Assembly (NCBI RefSeq): GCF_003369915.1 | Contig: NC_046673.1 | Coordinates: forward strand, 5,254,001 to 5,318,000 | Length of the DNA: 64,000 nt | Direction of reading: 5' to 3' | Origin: Drosophila miranda | Taxonomy: Eukaryota; Arthropoda; Insecta; Diptera; Drosophilidae | In this document: positions 25,351-38,070 of the stretch, in pieces | Layout: each line of letters begins with the position of its first letter | Numbering within the stretch: the stretch's first letter is position 1 | Made by a program: the position numbers and the translations under genes | The notes under the pieces: generated by a model | The model's input: the letters and a program-made list of their open reading frames with translations, nothing else | Told to the model about the DNA's origin: nothing | Databases searched by the model: none

Positions 25351-28300
25351 ATATTAACTATCAAATCCCATTTAGGCAACAAAAAAATAATAATAACCAG
25401 TTAACAAACTTTTTTCATAACAATACTTGAAGTGTACCTATTATTTTGAGCAGCATGATATTGACTGTGAAGTACAAATGGATCTATTTTCTTTTATAAC
25501 ATTATCTTATAATATAATATTTGATTGAAAACAGATACTTAAGGAATAGTTGAGAACTAATTTTAAGTTTAATATATTGCATAAAACCGTTTTCTGTTAT
25601 GTTAAAGCTTACGTAGATGTGTGTACCTATTATTATGATCAAGTGTGTATGTACCCCATTTAGTAATAAGAAACCCATTTGAATGTATTTCTTAAATTAG
25701 TTTTTTGAGAAAAACTTAACTTTAGTAAATAAAATAAATAATTATAATGGAACCGAAGATTATCCGTAAAAATTAAATATAGCTTATAATAGTTTCGGTC
25801 TCTGTTAAAATTTCTTTTTAATACGTTCCATGTTTAATCTAAATATAAAACACTTTAAAATAAATATACAATATTAAATTTTTAGGAAATATATATAATT
25901 CAAATATGAAAATATCTAATTAAAATATGAAGTATATTTATTTAAAATATGAAATTGAATATTTATTTATTTAGGCATACATATTGAAATATACGTGTAG
26001 CTATTCGGTGCTCGGGGATTTTTTCTCTAGGTGTGGAATATTATTAAAGACTTTGAGGTCTTATAGTGTTTCGTTTTTATTCCATGAGGTTATTGTAGAT
26101 TTTGGCGAAAATCCAATAGCTACAAGAAGTTTTTAAGTGGTTTTCACATGTACCCAAGGAAGTATTTGGGACCAATATTAGACCAAGAGTAGTTATTAAT
26201 TTGTTTATATTTTCCGATGAGCTAAAAATCCCCAATGGAGCATACAGAGGCTCAGTTTTTGTCAATGAACATTTTTTTTTACAACTAATAGAATACTGTG
26301 TAGTCTAATTGATCTGACGCCAGCACTGATCTAAACTTCCCCACCTTTCCTTTGCTTTCCAGCTCGATTAGCTTTACTTGTTGTTCCCTCGTGGCTTCCA
26401 TGGCAAATGACCCATAAATGACACGCACACAAAACAATTTCCCTCTGCCTGTGTTGGCCCGACTTGACCTGACCTGAATGAGCAATGTCCGCCCAATCCA
26501 CATCCCACTATCCGCAATCCACAATCCATCTGCCATGTCCCATGTCCCGTATCTCGCACCCAAAACCATTCACCACTCATATCCATATTCGCCATCACGT
26601 GCTGTGACTCCTGCTCCGGTTGGAGCATATGGACTGCCTGGCTTATCCATTTATGAGTGCACATTAACCATTATGATTTATACATACGAACATATACTCT
26701 TCGTATGCGTATGCGTATGCGTATGCGTGTGTGCATGTGTGTTGGCCAGAAGCTCCGGGTGGGAGGCAAGGACGAGCGTCGTCCGGTAAGTGCCGCTGTG
26801 CAGTTGAGTGGAAACTATAGATAATATTTTTATAGTTGCACTGCCTTTGGGCGAATGAAAGGAAACTTACTGACTGAATCAATGACTAAATGACTGACGA
26901 GTGACCGACTGAGAGAGAGTCAGTATGTTTTTTTACCCAGGTAGAGGATAATTTGTTTCCAAATTGCAGCTTTATGTGGTTTACCTATCTCAGCCACATT
27001 TGATCAAAATCAGGCTGCTAGAACATATATAGAGCTGGCATAGGAATAATCAGTCGTGGATCCATTTTTGTGAGAAAATGTTTGGTTTTGAGGGAAAAGC
27101 AACGAAACTCCATATACTATGCCAAATTGGATCGAAGTGGAATGACTACTAGTATACGAATATACTCGTAAAGCTGCCTTAGGAATGATGGATCTTTAAA
27201 GGGTATTAAAAGCTTTGGCCCCCAAAGCCAGACCTCCTTCCTTGTTGTATATTAAAATGTTTGGCGCATTGAAATGTATTTTTGTCGATTTCTTGATTTA
27301 TGACAAAGCGTTTTTGGTCCTTTATTCCACCACCAGTCGTAGTGGTCGTCTGTCGCTGGTCAGCAAATGGTGCGTCAGCGTTTAATTTCATTTTGCGACA
27401 TGTGCCGGACATTAAGGAGCGCGAGAGAGATACCAGAAAGAGTGTACCCGGCAAGCAGCCGCCTAATTGACAGATACGATTTGCTGTAGCTTTTGTCCTA
27501 GCCAGAAAATGCCACAGAGGGAGTTTGAATGGAGCGCCGCTACTTGAAGGTGCGTCCCGTCCCGACTACGTGTCGTTGGCTTGACCAGAAGGACTAGAGC
27601 TCGGACACGGACACTGGGACTGATGTGCATTTGATTCCATTTCGAGCAGCTGAGGGAGTCAAGCAAATCCTTACAACTGGCTCGAGGATTTCAATATATA
27701 AAACGAATGAGACTGCACAATGTTATTACAATTAAGCAAAGGGTTATCCAAATGGGAAAATAGCTGAGGTTCGAAGAATACTCGTATCCGATCCGATGTA
27801 TTAAGTGTTACATTTGGGACAAAAAAGTTTGTTGCCAATCTCTATATATCCATCTATCTATCTATTCCATATTCTAGTCCTCTAAAAAATTGTGTTTCTT
27901 ATGCACAGCATAGAGAGGTTCGAAAATGAACATCCCAAGAAATAAAACCAAAGGCGGATTGTGTCAGTGGGTCTTCTTTAAGATATTGGTTTAAATATAT
28001 CGAAATTCATGTCGACTTCGTATGTCTCCCACATGAAACAGCACTCTGACTCCCCAATCGACATTCGGAGCGCGAAAAATACATTTACATTTTACATACG
28101 AAATTGTCGTTCAATTTTTTCATTTGGGGAATACTTTTGGGGCTGTGGATAAAATATATGATGGTGTATATTTAATTGAAACGGCGTGTAATCTGTCACT
28201 TTTTCTGTTCTGACAACCCCACTTATCCAACATTTTATCTATTCGCCCAAAATACAGACTGAGGTTGCCAAAAAAAAATGGTCTACAAATTTGCAGGACT

Positions 28301-28589
28301 TTTCTTTAAGGTTCATCAGCACTGTGCTTGCAGTTGTCGGCCAGATCGACATTTGTTGACCAGCTTTTGTTGTTTCGTCTGAAAATAAAGTTTTGATGAG
28401 CCACAATCCTGCACTCCTGCAAAGCGACAGAGAGGTCCACGTGATGCATCACATTTCAGCAGGATCTCACTATCAGCAGAAGAAAAACTATGTAAATACG
28501 GAGGGTTATTTCGGACAAGAAGCAGAAATAAAAAGTTCACGAACAAAAAAAATCATTTTCATTAGGATTCAACTTTTTTTCAATATTTT
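25351..28589. other. Gene-free interval, AT-rich then mixed
   Basis: The first 700 bp are strongly AT-rich, probably the 3' flank of the Tc1-like relic. A GTATGC hexamer microsatellite lies at about 26702-26730. No supported gene. Confidence 0.4.
26702..26730. repeat. (GTATGC)n hexanucleotide repeat
   Basis: Four to five units of GTATGC followed by a short TG run. Encoded Cys-Val or Tyr-Ala repeats in short frames are artefacts. Confidence 0.85.
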
Positions 28590-30155
28590 TATACCCGATA
28601 CTCAAAATGAGTATTGGGGTATATTAGATTTGTGGTAAAAGTGGATGTGTGTAACGTCCAGAAGGAATCGTTTCCGACCCCATAAAGTATATATATTCTT
28701 GATCAGCATCAATAGCCGAGTCGATTGAGCCATGTCTGTCTGTCCGTCTGTCCGTCCCCTTCAGCGCCTAGTGCTCAAAGACTATAAAAGCTAGAGCAAC
28801 GATGTTTTGTATCCAGACTTCTGTGATATGTCACTGCTCCAAAAATATTTCAAAACTTCGCCCCGCCCACTTCCGCCCCCACAAAGGACGAAAATCTGTG
28901 GCATCCACATTTTTAAAGATACGATAAAACCAAAAACGCAGAATCGTAGAGGATGACTATATGTTTTAGAATGTAAGATCTCAACCAGATCGTATAATTA
29001 TTATAGCCAGAATCAAGAAAACAATTTCATTCTTTCTCGCTCTGTCTCTCTCTAACACACAGGTTTCATGGTCGGTTTTGCCAATTGCAAAATATGAGTT
29101 CAAGGATCTCAGAACCTATAAGAGCCAGAGCAACCAAATTTGGTATCCACACTCCTGTGATCACGGACCTTGACCGTTTCGTGTCCAAATTTCGCCACAC
29201 CCCCTTCCGCCCCCGCAAAGGACGAAAATCTGGGGCATCCACAAATCTCAGAGACTATTAAGGCTAGAGTAACCAAATTTGGTATCCGCACTTCTGTTAG
29301 ATCTCACTATAAAACGTATATCTCAGAATTTCGCCCCACCCCCTTCCGCCCCCACAAAGGACGAAAATCTGTTGCATCCACAATATTGCACATTCGAGAA
29401 AACTAAAAACGCAGAATCATAGATAATGACCATATCTTTAAGACTGCGGAATCTGAATTGGATCGTATTATTATTATAGCCAGCATCAAGAAATCAATTT
29501 CATTTTTTCTCGCCCTGTCTCTCTCTAACACACACGTAGCATAGACGGCTTTGCTTAGAGTAAAACATTAGCGCCTAGATCTCAGAGACTACAAAAGCTA
29601 GAGCAACCAAATTTGGTATCCACACTCCTAATATATCGGACCGAGACGAGTTTGTTTCAAAATTTCGCCACACCCCCTTCCGCCCCCGCAAAGGACGAAA
29701 ATCTGGGGATATTCAAAAATCTCAGAGACTATTAAGGCTAGAGTAACCAAATTTGGTATCCGCACTCCTGTTAGATCTTACTATAAAACGTGTATCTCAA
29801 AATTTCGCCCCGCCCCCTTCCGCCCACACAAAAGACGAAAATCTGTTGCATCCACAATATTGCACTTTCGAGAAAACTAAAAACGCAGAATCATAGATAA
29901 TGACCATATCTATCAGATTGCTGAATCTGGATCAGATCAGATCATTTTTATAGCCAATAGGAACAAATCAATTTGCAGTGGCTACGCAGCGCCCGACGTC
30001 ACGCTCAGACTGATTTTCTGTCTCTCTCGCACGCACTCTTTGTCGTGTCGTTTAATATTAGCGGCGTCTGCCGGAGGAGAGCCATACTGACTTAGTATCG
30101 GGTATAACCGTAGAGTTGCGGTGTCCGCAGCAACTCACAACGTTCCCCCTCGTTT
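28590..30155 (-). mobile_element. DINE-1/mini-me-like element, copy 2 (expanded, minus orientation)
   Basis: This is the reverse complement of the element at 4279-5296, starting here with tatacccgatactcaaaatg and ending with cgttccccctcgttt. At about 1.57 kb it is roughly 550 bp longer than copy 1. The extra length is an internal expansion: the core caaaggacgaaaatctg occurs five times (near 28881, 29215, 29356, 29687 and 29828) against three in the other copies. The (GTCY)n block is at about 28735-28757. It shares nearly identical terminal sequence with copy 3, facing it head-to-head. Confidence 0.8.
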
Positions 30156-30238
30156 TGTATCGGAATGGGATTAGCGTCCCGATACCATCCGATATTCAGT
30201 AGATCACCGAACTTGACAGGTGTCCTAAATCAAATTTT
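30156..30238. other. 83-bp spacer between inverted repeat arms
   Basis: Unique sequence separating copies 2 and 3. If both elements were transcribed together, it would be the loop of a hairpin with about 1-kb arms. Confidence 0.7.
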
Positions 30239-31252
30239 AAACGAGGGGGAACGTTGTGAGTTGCTGCGGACACCGCAACTCTACGGTTATACCCGATACT
30301 AAGTCAGTATGGCTCTCCTCCGGCAGACGCCGCTAATATTAAACGACACGACAAAGAGTGCGTGCGAGAGAGACAGAAAATCAGTCTGAGCGTGAGGTCG
30401 GGCGCTGCGTAGCCACTGCAAATTGATTTGTTCCTATTGGCTATAAAAATGATCTGATCTGATCCAGATTCAGCAATCTGATAGATATGGTCATTATCTA
30501 TGATTCTGCGTTTTTAGTTTTCTCGAAAGTGCAATATTGTGGATGCAACAGATTTTCGTCCTTTGTGTGGGCGGAAGGGGGCGGGGCAAAATTTTGAGAT
30601 ACACGTTTTATAGTAAGATCTAACAGGAGTGCGGATACCAAATTTGGTTACTCTAGCCTTAATAGTCTCTGAGATTTTTGAATATCCCCAGATTTTCGTC
30701 CTTTGCGGGGGCGGAAGGGGGTGTGGCGAAATTTTGAAACAAACTCGTCTCGGTCCGATATATTAGGAGTGTGGATACCAAATTTGGTTGCTCTAGCTTT
30801 TGTAGTCTCTGAGATCTAGGCGCTAATGTTTTACTCTAAGCAATGCCGCCTATGCTACGTGTGTGTTAGAGAGAGACAGGGTGAGAAAAAATGAAATTGT
30901 TTTCTTGATGCTGGCTATAATAATAATACGATCCAATTCAGATTCCGCAGTCTTAAAGATATGGTCATTCTCTACAACTCTACGATTTTGGTTTTCTCAT
31001 ATCTTTAAAATTGTGGATGCCACAGATTTTCGTCCTTTGTGGGGGCGGAAGTGGGCGGGGCGAAGTTTTGAAATATTTTTGTAGCAGTGACATATCACAG
31101 AAGTCTGGATCCAAAACATCGTTGCTCTAGCTCTTATAGTCTTTGAGCACTAGGCGCTGAAGGGGACGGACAGACGGACAGACGGACGGACGGACAGACA
31201 GACAGGGCTCAATCGACTCGGCTATATATACTCATTTTGAGTATCGGGTATA
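30239..31252 (+). mobile_element. DINE-1/mini-me-like element, copy 3
   Basis: Plus-oriented copy beginning aaacgagggggaacgttgtg and ending with the actcattttgagtatcgggtata hairpin. It carries three core repeats (near 30551, 30691 and 31022) and the (GACG/GACA)n block near 31164-31204. It lacks about 100 bp present in copies 1 and 2 between the microsatellite and the 3' hairpin (the block with gatcaagaatatatatac and the Pu/Py run after it), a clean internal deletion. Confidence 0.8.
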
Positions 31253-33014
31253 AAAAGACAACATGAAGATGATTAACATATGATCGTACAACAAATCTGA
31301 CGGCAAGACAGCAGAAAACTTTATTATTCATTTCCGCGTTTCTCAGTGCAGTGCGTTTCAGAACTGTAAGGTCCGCACTTCCTCTGCCGACGCTTTATTT
31401 TGTGCCCCTCCATAGCCAGCCACATCTTCCGCCTCTCCTCATTAGCCTGGAGTACATCAATCATCGGCTCATTTTAATTTTAAAAAAATCGCACGCTGTT
31501 AAATCCCTTGCCATTCTTCCGCCTCTCGCATCCCTCCTGCGGTTTGGGATGGGGTACTTAATTAAATCCTATGCCACATTCCGCACCCTCCCCCATCTGC
31601 CACCCACCATCCACAGTCCTCCCCCTCCGTTCACTTCATCGAGCAACCAACCACGGACGGAATCCCGCCCACCGCCGGAGCAAGAGGAGCAGCCGCAGCC
31701 TGTGGCGTCATCTCTTTCTGGCATGTTCGGAAATTTCCCTCAAGAGGGAAATTTCGCAGCTCCTTCATTGTCCTCAAGGGGCGCCATTTTGACGGAGCTT
31801 TTCGGGAGTCCTGCTGGGGCTCGGGGGTGGAATGTTAAATGTGAAATGTGGACTTGGACTTTGACTCCTCCTGGTGTCCAGGCTCTCATCTGTTGGGGTG
31901 TATGTATGTGGCGGCAACAAGATTGATCTATTTTAATAACCAGGCTCAACGGAAAATGCAAACGGCAAAAGATGTAAACATTTTTGAACGCATTTTTTAA
32001 TTTACTGCCTCGGAGGCGCCCCTCCAGAGAAGGGTCTAATTCCCGCTAATCCGCCAGTCTTAGTCGCCAACTTAATTGGATTTTATTTTAAAAGAAAAAC
32101 GAAAAGCGAAGACAGATGAATTGTTTCATTGCGCGTTAATTTTGTTCTTTATAGTATCGTATTTGTAGAATGAATCGTTGAGAAAATACAGTTTAGTGAT
32201 CTGATGTACGAGTAGTAGTTGGAATAAATAAATATAGTATATATGTATGGTATGCTAAAGCTAGTCCGGACTCCTTTTCCTTTCCATCTCTTGCTGCTGC
32301 TCCACCTCTATCGCTATAGTTGTCCATCATCACCATTCGCATCAGCTTATGTGGTTTGCTTAAGCTATTCTTCTTTATCAAGCGTACACAATAAAAATTA
32401 CAATTACAAAAAAAAACACATACACGCGGACACACACAGAAAATACAGTGGACACTCGCCAGGTGGCACTCTCAATACAGCTCTCTTGGTACCCATCCGG
32501 AACCTGAACAACAACCCTCGAAGCTGCTTTTTAAACATACGAGTATCTTTAAACTAAGTTATACGATATCTAGAGTTCTAGCGTTCTTCTGTAAAACCGA
32601 AAAAACAAACAAATGCATTTTACAGATTACTTAATATTTAATAAACAATTGGTTTTCATGATGTTGTTGTTGCTATTGCTGTTGTTCCGTTTCATTCATT
32701 CATTCAAATAAGTCAAGATTTTTCGACCACCTGTCCACCAATATCGAGCGCCCACTAGTCTACAAATGGGGTACATAGATATAGACACAGACGTACACAT
32801 AGATATAGACATACAATTAGGGTCTGAAGCAAAAAAAAAAAAAGAGAAAAAACACATATACACTAAGGGTGTAGCGGGCGGGGGCTAAAGTTAAAATATT
32901 TTCTTCTTGTCGTGTCAGAGCTCAGAGGGGTAGTCTGAACGCCAAACATTGAGGAAACGCTGATTATAAATATACACAAAAGACGGGAGACGTGAGGCGT
33001 GAGGCGTAACATAT
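31253..33014. other. Downstream region, includes probable 3' UTR of the cytospin-like gene
   Basis: No supported coding sequence. The right-hand part, read on the minus strand, follows the stop of the cytospin-like gene and is AT-rich, compatible with a 3' UTR; candidate minus-strand AATAAA hexamers occur near 32084 and 32225. The left part has short proline/serine-rich frames without domains. Confidence 0.4.
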
Positions 33015-33516
33015 CTAGGTCTCAAAGTATTTGTAGATCGCCGTCACATAGGACATCACCTGCATCCAGTCGGGCCGCTCTAGCTGGCACATATCGTTGA
33101 TGTTCTAGAGAAGATAACGAAGCCGCATTTAAGTACTTCCCACACAGAAAAAACAAAAACACAGATGGGGGACTCACCAGTGTGGTGCCAATTCCTACAG
33201 ATTCGGCAGCGGCAAAGGCTAGTGAAAAGTTTCGCCGTTTGTTCGCCTGACTGAGCTGGTCGTATGGTATGCGATCCGGCAGATAGGAGTGGAGGATTGC
33301 ACAGAAGGCCAGGCCATCGTTCCACGATGAGCTGAAGTTCGTAATGTCAATGTTGCGGTAGCCCACTGTCTTGTTCTGGCACCACTTCAGCAGTGCATTC
33401 CTCTTGGAGCCGCCGTTTTTGGCCAGCATATTCAGCGGATCCTTGCGCTCACCTAAACAGAGAGAAACCAGAGTGTTAAAGAAGATCGGAGAGTCACTAG
33501 ATTCGCTTGACCTACC
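33015..33516 (-). other. Calponin-homology (CH) domain, three exons
   Basis: The domain is encoded at the end of exon 7 (to 33516), in exon 8 (33452-33178) and in exon 9 (33104-33015). Core motifs are [43 protein letters not shown] and [21 protein letters not shown], the usual actin-binding CH fold sequence in the cytospin type. Splitting at 33516/33452 is phase 1 within a Gly codon. Confidence 0.9.
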
Positions 33517-36500
33517 GCTAATGAAGGACTTTGAGACACTGCCAAAGGGCAGACTAGGCGGCTGACTGCTGCCGCTGCTGCTGGGCGTGGCCGGTGTGGA
33601 GGGCTGCGAGTTGGCAGCCGTCACCTGCTGCTGCTGCTGCTGCTCCCGCAACGGCAATGTGGCTTTGGTAGAGTTAGCTGATCCTCCTCCAGTTCCAGCG
33701 TCAGCTGTTGCTGCCGTTGTTCCAACATTTACGTGCAGATTGCTGCTCTGCAGGACTGGCAACCGAAGCTGTGAATAAAGAGGCAAAAGATCAATTAGAG
33801 AGGCTGCAACAGAAGCGCAAGATGTTTGCTCACGCTCTCGTGCCAGTCACCGGAGGCGGGCAGAATGATGGGAGTGTTCCCCAGCTCGGGAGTGCCGCTG
33901 TTCAGGCTCGAGTTGGAGCTGTAGTTTGACTCCGCCTCATCCGACTTTCCTTGCTGAAATAACAAAGAGGGAAAGAGAGGGGTTCAAGCGAGAGTACACT
34001 CAAGAAGAGAGAAGGATCCACCATACCGCCTTGTTATTCTCGATGCTCTCTATGAGGGTCTTGACGGACAGCCTGGAGTCCTGCCGGCTAAAGCTTAGTT
34101 TACTGCGACGCGCGGCCATCTCCAGCGCCACCAACTGTGGCGTCTCCGACGGCTGCGGTTCTGCGGAACGAAATCAAAGAGATTAGAATCAGAGACTAAG
34201 TGAGGAATGACTTGATCTTACGCTGCTTGGGGGTGAGCTTCTCCAGCTGCTGCTCCAGCAGCCGGATCTTCTCCTTTTGCGTCTTGTTGTCGAGCAGGAG
34301 CTGCTCGCGAGCGCTTAGCGCCTCAGTCTTGAAGTCGTTTGCAACACGCACGGTCATCAGAAGATCTGCCTGGAACTGTTGCCATTCCTCAGCCTCTCGT
34401 CGCCGCAACTGAGTCTCCTTGTCCAGCCGCTGCTCGGTGTCGCTCAGCTTCAGCTTCACGTCCCCCAGGTGCCTCTGTGTTTCTCCGAGCAGCGTCTGCA
34501 GCTGGGCCTTGTCCTCGTGGTGGCACTTGGACTGCACCTGCAGTTCAGCCACCCGCTCCTCCAACGCCTGGCAATCACCGGCCAGCTTGTCCTTCTCGAG
34601 CTGCAACTGTTCCAGTCGGTACTCCAGATGGGAGACGGCGCACTTGGCATTGTTCTTTGCCACCTTGCACTCCTCGCTCAGTCCGGCCAGCTGCTCCCGC
34701 AGGCGGCGCAGCTCCGCCTGGCTGCGCGACCACTGATCCTGCAGCTCGGCTACCCGCTCTTCCAGGGCATCCTTCTCGCGCCGGGCCGCGTCCAGTACGT
34801 CGCTGAGATCGGTCTTGTCGCCGCGCGCCAAGTCCGCTTCCAGTTCCTCGATCTTGGAGCGGGCATTCTCGAGCAGCGTGCTCAGCCTGCTGATTTCGAT
34901 GGCTCGCTGCGAAATATCCTCCTTGGCCTGCGAGAACTGTGCCTCGCCCTGCTTGCGCTCCGCCGTGGCCGCGTCCAGCTGCGAGTCGAGCAGTGCGATT
35001 CGCTCTCGTTGCCGCTGCTGCTCTTGCTGTGCGGCATCGCGGGTCTGCCGCAGCTCGGCCAGCTCTCCGTTGAGCTCCTCCTGCTTTAGCAGCACCGCCT
35101 CGCGCTCCTCTTGTGACGTCTGGATGAGATCCAGCAGCTTCTTCTCACGCTCCGAGGTGCACACCTCAGCCGCCTGCTTGGTGTCGCGCAGCAGCAGCTC
35201 CTGGAGGTTACTGATCTGCGTTCGGGACTCGTTCAGCTTCTCCGTCTGGCGGCAGAGCGACTGAAAGAGCACGTCCTTCTCCTCGGCGAGCCGCTCGTTC
35301 TCCGTTTGGGTGTCGCTTAGCTGCGTTTGCAGGTCGGCCAGCTCCTGAAGGGTGGCCTGCAGCTCCTCATTGGTCGAGTAGTGGGTCTCCTCCATCTGGA
35401 TGATCTTGTCCTGCAGGCAGGCTACTGATACCTCGCTGGACGACGACTGCTTGTCCCAGTCGGGCGTGAGGCAGGGCGTCCCATCGTGCGCTTCGTTTGT
35501 CTGAGAAAATAGAATGGACAAATGGTGGAATCCGCAACGCAATTTTGCTTCTTAGACACTTACACTAGGCAGTGCTATGGAGGCGGGCGCTGAGCTATGC
35601 AAACGCTGCGATTCTTGTATAATCTGATGCTTCTCCGCATCCGACAATGGCGAGATGACAACGTCCCGCAAACGATTGCGCAAAGATTCATTTTCATATT
35701 TCAGATTGCCGATTTCCATTTGTGTTTTCTCCTGTAGATTCTGTAAGCGGAAAGATCAGTTCAGTTTAGATTGGATTCAATTCGATTCGATTCGATTTTA
35801 TCTCGGCTCTCGACAGGTGAGTCGCTGTTGCTGTTGCTGTTTCTGCTGTTGCTGTTGTTCTTACGACGCAAAAACCAAGCTCTCACTGCATTTGCTCTGC
35901 AATCAATTAAGGAGCATTTCTCCGCACTATCTCTCTGTCCGTCTGCATGTCTGTTTTTGTATCGTATATTGTATATCTTATAAAACATATTAAATATCAA
36001 TAAATATTGGTTAGAGTATCGAAGCGCAACGCCCCCGGGACCCACTCGTTGTTTTGATTGCTCGAATACCTATCCCCTGGATACGCAGGAATCTTTAATT
36101 TATATTAAAAGCTTCCTGTTGGATCCTTATTTGATCATAGCTCTATATACTCTCTATATATATATATGTATATATATAAACCAATATTTAAGCATCATTT
36201 ATGTATCCCGAAGAGCAAATGACCAGCACCCTATAGGCCCTCATCCATTTGGATACGCTTAACTATAGCTTATGGCCTATAGGGTATCACTCTATCAATC
36301 AGCCATGACAACTCATCAGCGACAGCAGCAGCAACGACAAAAGCAGCAACAACACCTTGCGGTTAGAAACCCTCGCTCTATCGCCTCCGATACCCTCGGT
36401 CCCACAACCAAGCCCACCTGCATCTTAACCAGATCGCCCTTCAGTTTGGCCACCTCGCTTTGGTATGGCAGCAGCTCCGTGATGCGTGTCTCCAGCTGCA

Positions 36501-37621
36501 GTTGCTCGCTTCCCAGTCGATCCAGCTGCCTCTGCAGCTCCTGCATTTTGTTGTTAGCCTGAAAAGGGGCAAGAGAAGGGTTTTTGTTTGGGGCAAGCAA
36601 TGCTATTTCGAGTGTTGTCGCTTACCTCTAAGAGCTTCTGTTGTTGCTGTTCGTTGTTAAATAGTTGTTGCTGCTGCTGCTGCTGCTGTTGCTGTTGCTG
36701 ATAACTGTTGGCTGCCACGGCTGCCACAGCCACGGCGGCTGCTGCGGCCGGAAATGCGCTTGCCGCCGTACTATTGCCGCTACTGTTGTTGCTTCCAATG
36801 TTGTTGCTGCCACTGCCACCGCCACTGCCACTGGCACTGGCACTGGCTGATGTGGCCGATGCTGCTGTGGCTGCTGCTGCTAGTTGTTGATAGAAATCAG
36901 CAGCGCCACCATCTTGCAATGCGGACAATGCGTTGTTGTTGTTAATGTTGTTGTTGTTGCTGCTGCTGGTGGTGCTGCTGCTGTTGTTAGTTGCCGCTGC
37001 TGGGGGCACGGCCGCAATAGAAGTCATTAGTTGTTGGCTTTGTTGATGTTCTGGTTGTACATTCGCATTGCGGGGCGCTGCTTGTTGGTGTTGTTGTTGT
37101 TGCTGAAGTTGCAGTTGCTGTTGCTGTTGTTGAAGTTGCAGTTGCAGTTGTTGTTGTTGTTGTTGTTGCTGAAGTTGCTGTTGTTGCAATATTGGCAGCT
37201 GCTTTGGTTGCTTTTGTCCTTTTAACTTTGACTTTTTCAGCGGCAGCGTGTTGCTCTGTTGCTGCTGTTGCAATTGTTGTTGAAGTCTCTGTTGTTGTTG
37301 TTGATTCGTCAGCAGCAGCGCCTCATCATCGCCAACATCCACGCCCCTTTCGTAAGTGGCTGCCTCGTGATTGGAATAAAACTTTGTCGTTGTGCCACTC
37401 GCTGTTGCAGCTGTTGCTGCGTTATGGAGTTGCTGCTGCTGCTGCTGCTGTTGTTGTTGTTGCTGTTGTTGTTGTTCGTGGGCCGTGTTTAGGGATGTAC
37501 TCGACTGCGACTTCTGGCGGTTGTTGTTGGAGTGCTGCTGCTGTTGCTTGTGCGAAGAGTTCGAGGAGTTGGAACTCGAGGTCCCTTGTCCTCTGCGAAA
37601 CAATGATTTCAGCTTAATCAT
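33015..37621 (-). CDS. Cytospin/SPECC1L-like coiled-coil and calponin-homology protein
   Basis: Nine coding exons on the minus strand in order: 37621-36626, 36558-36418, 35740-35564, 35500-34222, 34160-34027, 33953-33834, 33768-33516, 33452-33178, 33104-33015. All junctions have GT-AG ends and compatible phases, giving 1154 residues. Residues 1-332 are low complexity (poly-Gln 50-64, more Gln, Asn, Ala, Gly/Ser). Residues about 480-862 are a long heptad coiled coil (starting [18 protein letters not shown]). Residues about 1035-1154 are a single CH domain (LLKWCQNKT ... [17 protein letters not shown] ... [14 protein letters not shown]). This order matches vertebrate SPECC1L/cytospin-A (about 1117 aa), which links actin and microtubules at cell junctions; the fly orthologue is, from memory, CG13366. 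Start at 37621 is the first ATG in frame ([10 protein letters not shown]). The donor at 34026 (GTATGG) is slightly unusual. Confidence 0.9.
36660..37478 (-). repeat. Opa-type CAG/CAA repeats in exon 1 of the cytospin-like gene
   Basis: Several long CAG/CAA tracts encode poly-Gln on the minus strand, notably near 36664-36703, 37095-37190 and 37432-37476. CAG and CAA are interspersed, which lowers slippage. Antisense Leu and Cys runs are artefacts. Confidence 0.85.
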
Positions 37622-38030
37622 TTTTACTGTGATTCTCGGTTGTTGGTAAAATCGTATTGAAAATTTGTCGGATATTCTTGTGTAAATGATGTGGTTGTTG
37701 TAGCAAAACGTAAACCATTAACTTTGAAACTTTAGGGCTCTACTTTTGGATAGTCACTGATATTTTGGCTCTATTTAACATGTAGGCTCTTTTTGTGGTT
37801 TGATCTATATCATCAATGATACCAAAAGCTCGAATTCTCGAATTTTTGATCTTTCAATTGTGGATCGTGACGGATTTAAAGCTCTGATTATAATGTTTAG
37901 TAGGTTTTTATCGCCACTTTCGGTGCCCAGTCGATATTGAATCTCCAATTGTGGATGCTGATCTTTTTGATTTTTCTGGAGCTCTTTTGATTTTTATATC
38001 AAGGCACTTTTGTTCGGAATGCTCGTCGAT

Positions 38031-38070
38031 TATCGTTGTTTATCGTTGTTTATCGTTGTTTATCGGTGTT
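38031..38070. repeat. 10-bp tandem repeat (tatcgttgtt)
   Basis: Three exact and one imperfect unit in tandem, located 400 bp upstream of the cytospin-like start codon on its minus-strand leader side. Confidence 0.85.

Noticed and set aside
31351..31926. 191-codon open frame
   Set aside because: Pro/Ser/Leu-rich, non-ATG-dependent, no domain, poor codon structure; probably chance in 3' flanking DNA.
33104..33177. Continuation of the CH exon through the intron as an alternative C-terminus
   Set aside because: The frame stays open, but it breaks the conserved CH end, while splicing 33178 to 33104 restores the expected YKYFET terminus.
34339..35264. Long plus-strand frames up to 236 codons
   Set aside because: Antisense of the coiled-coil exon; Leu and Ser/Cys runs mirror Gln/Glu codons on the real strand.
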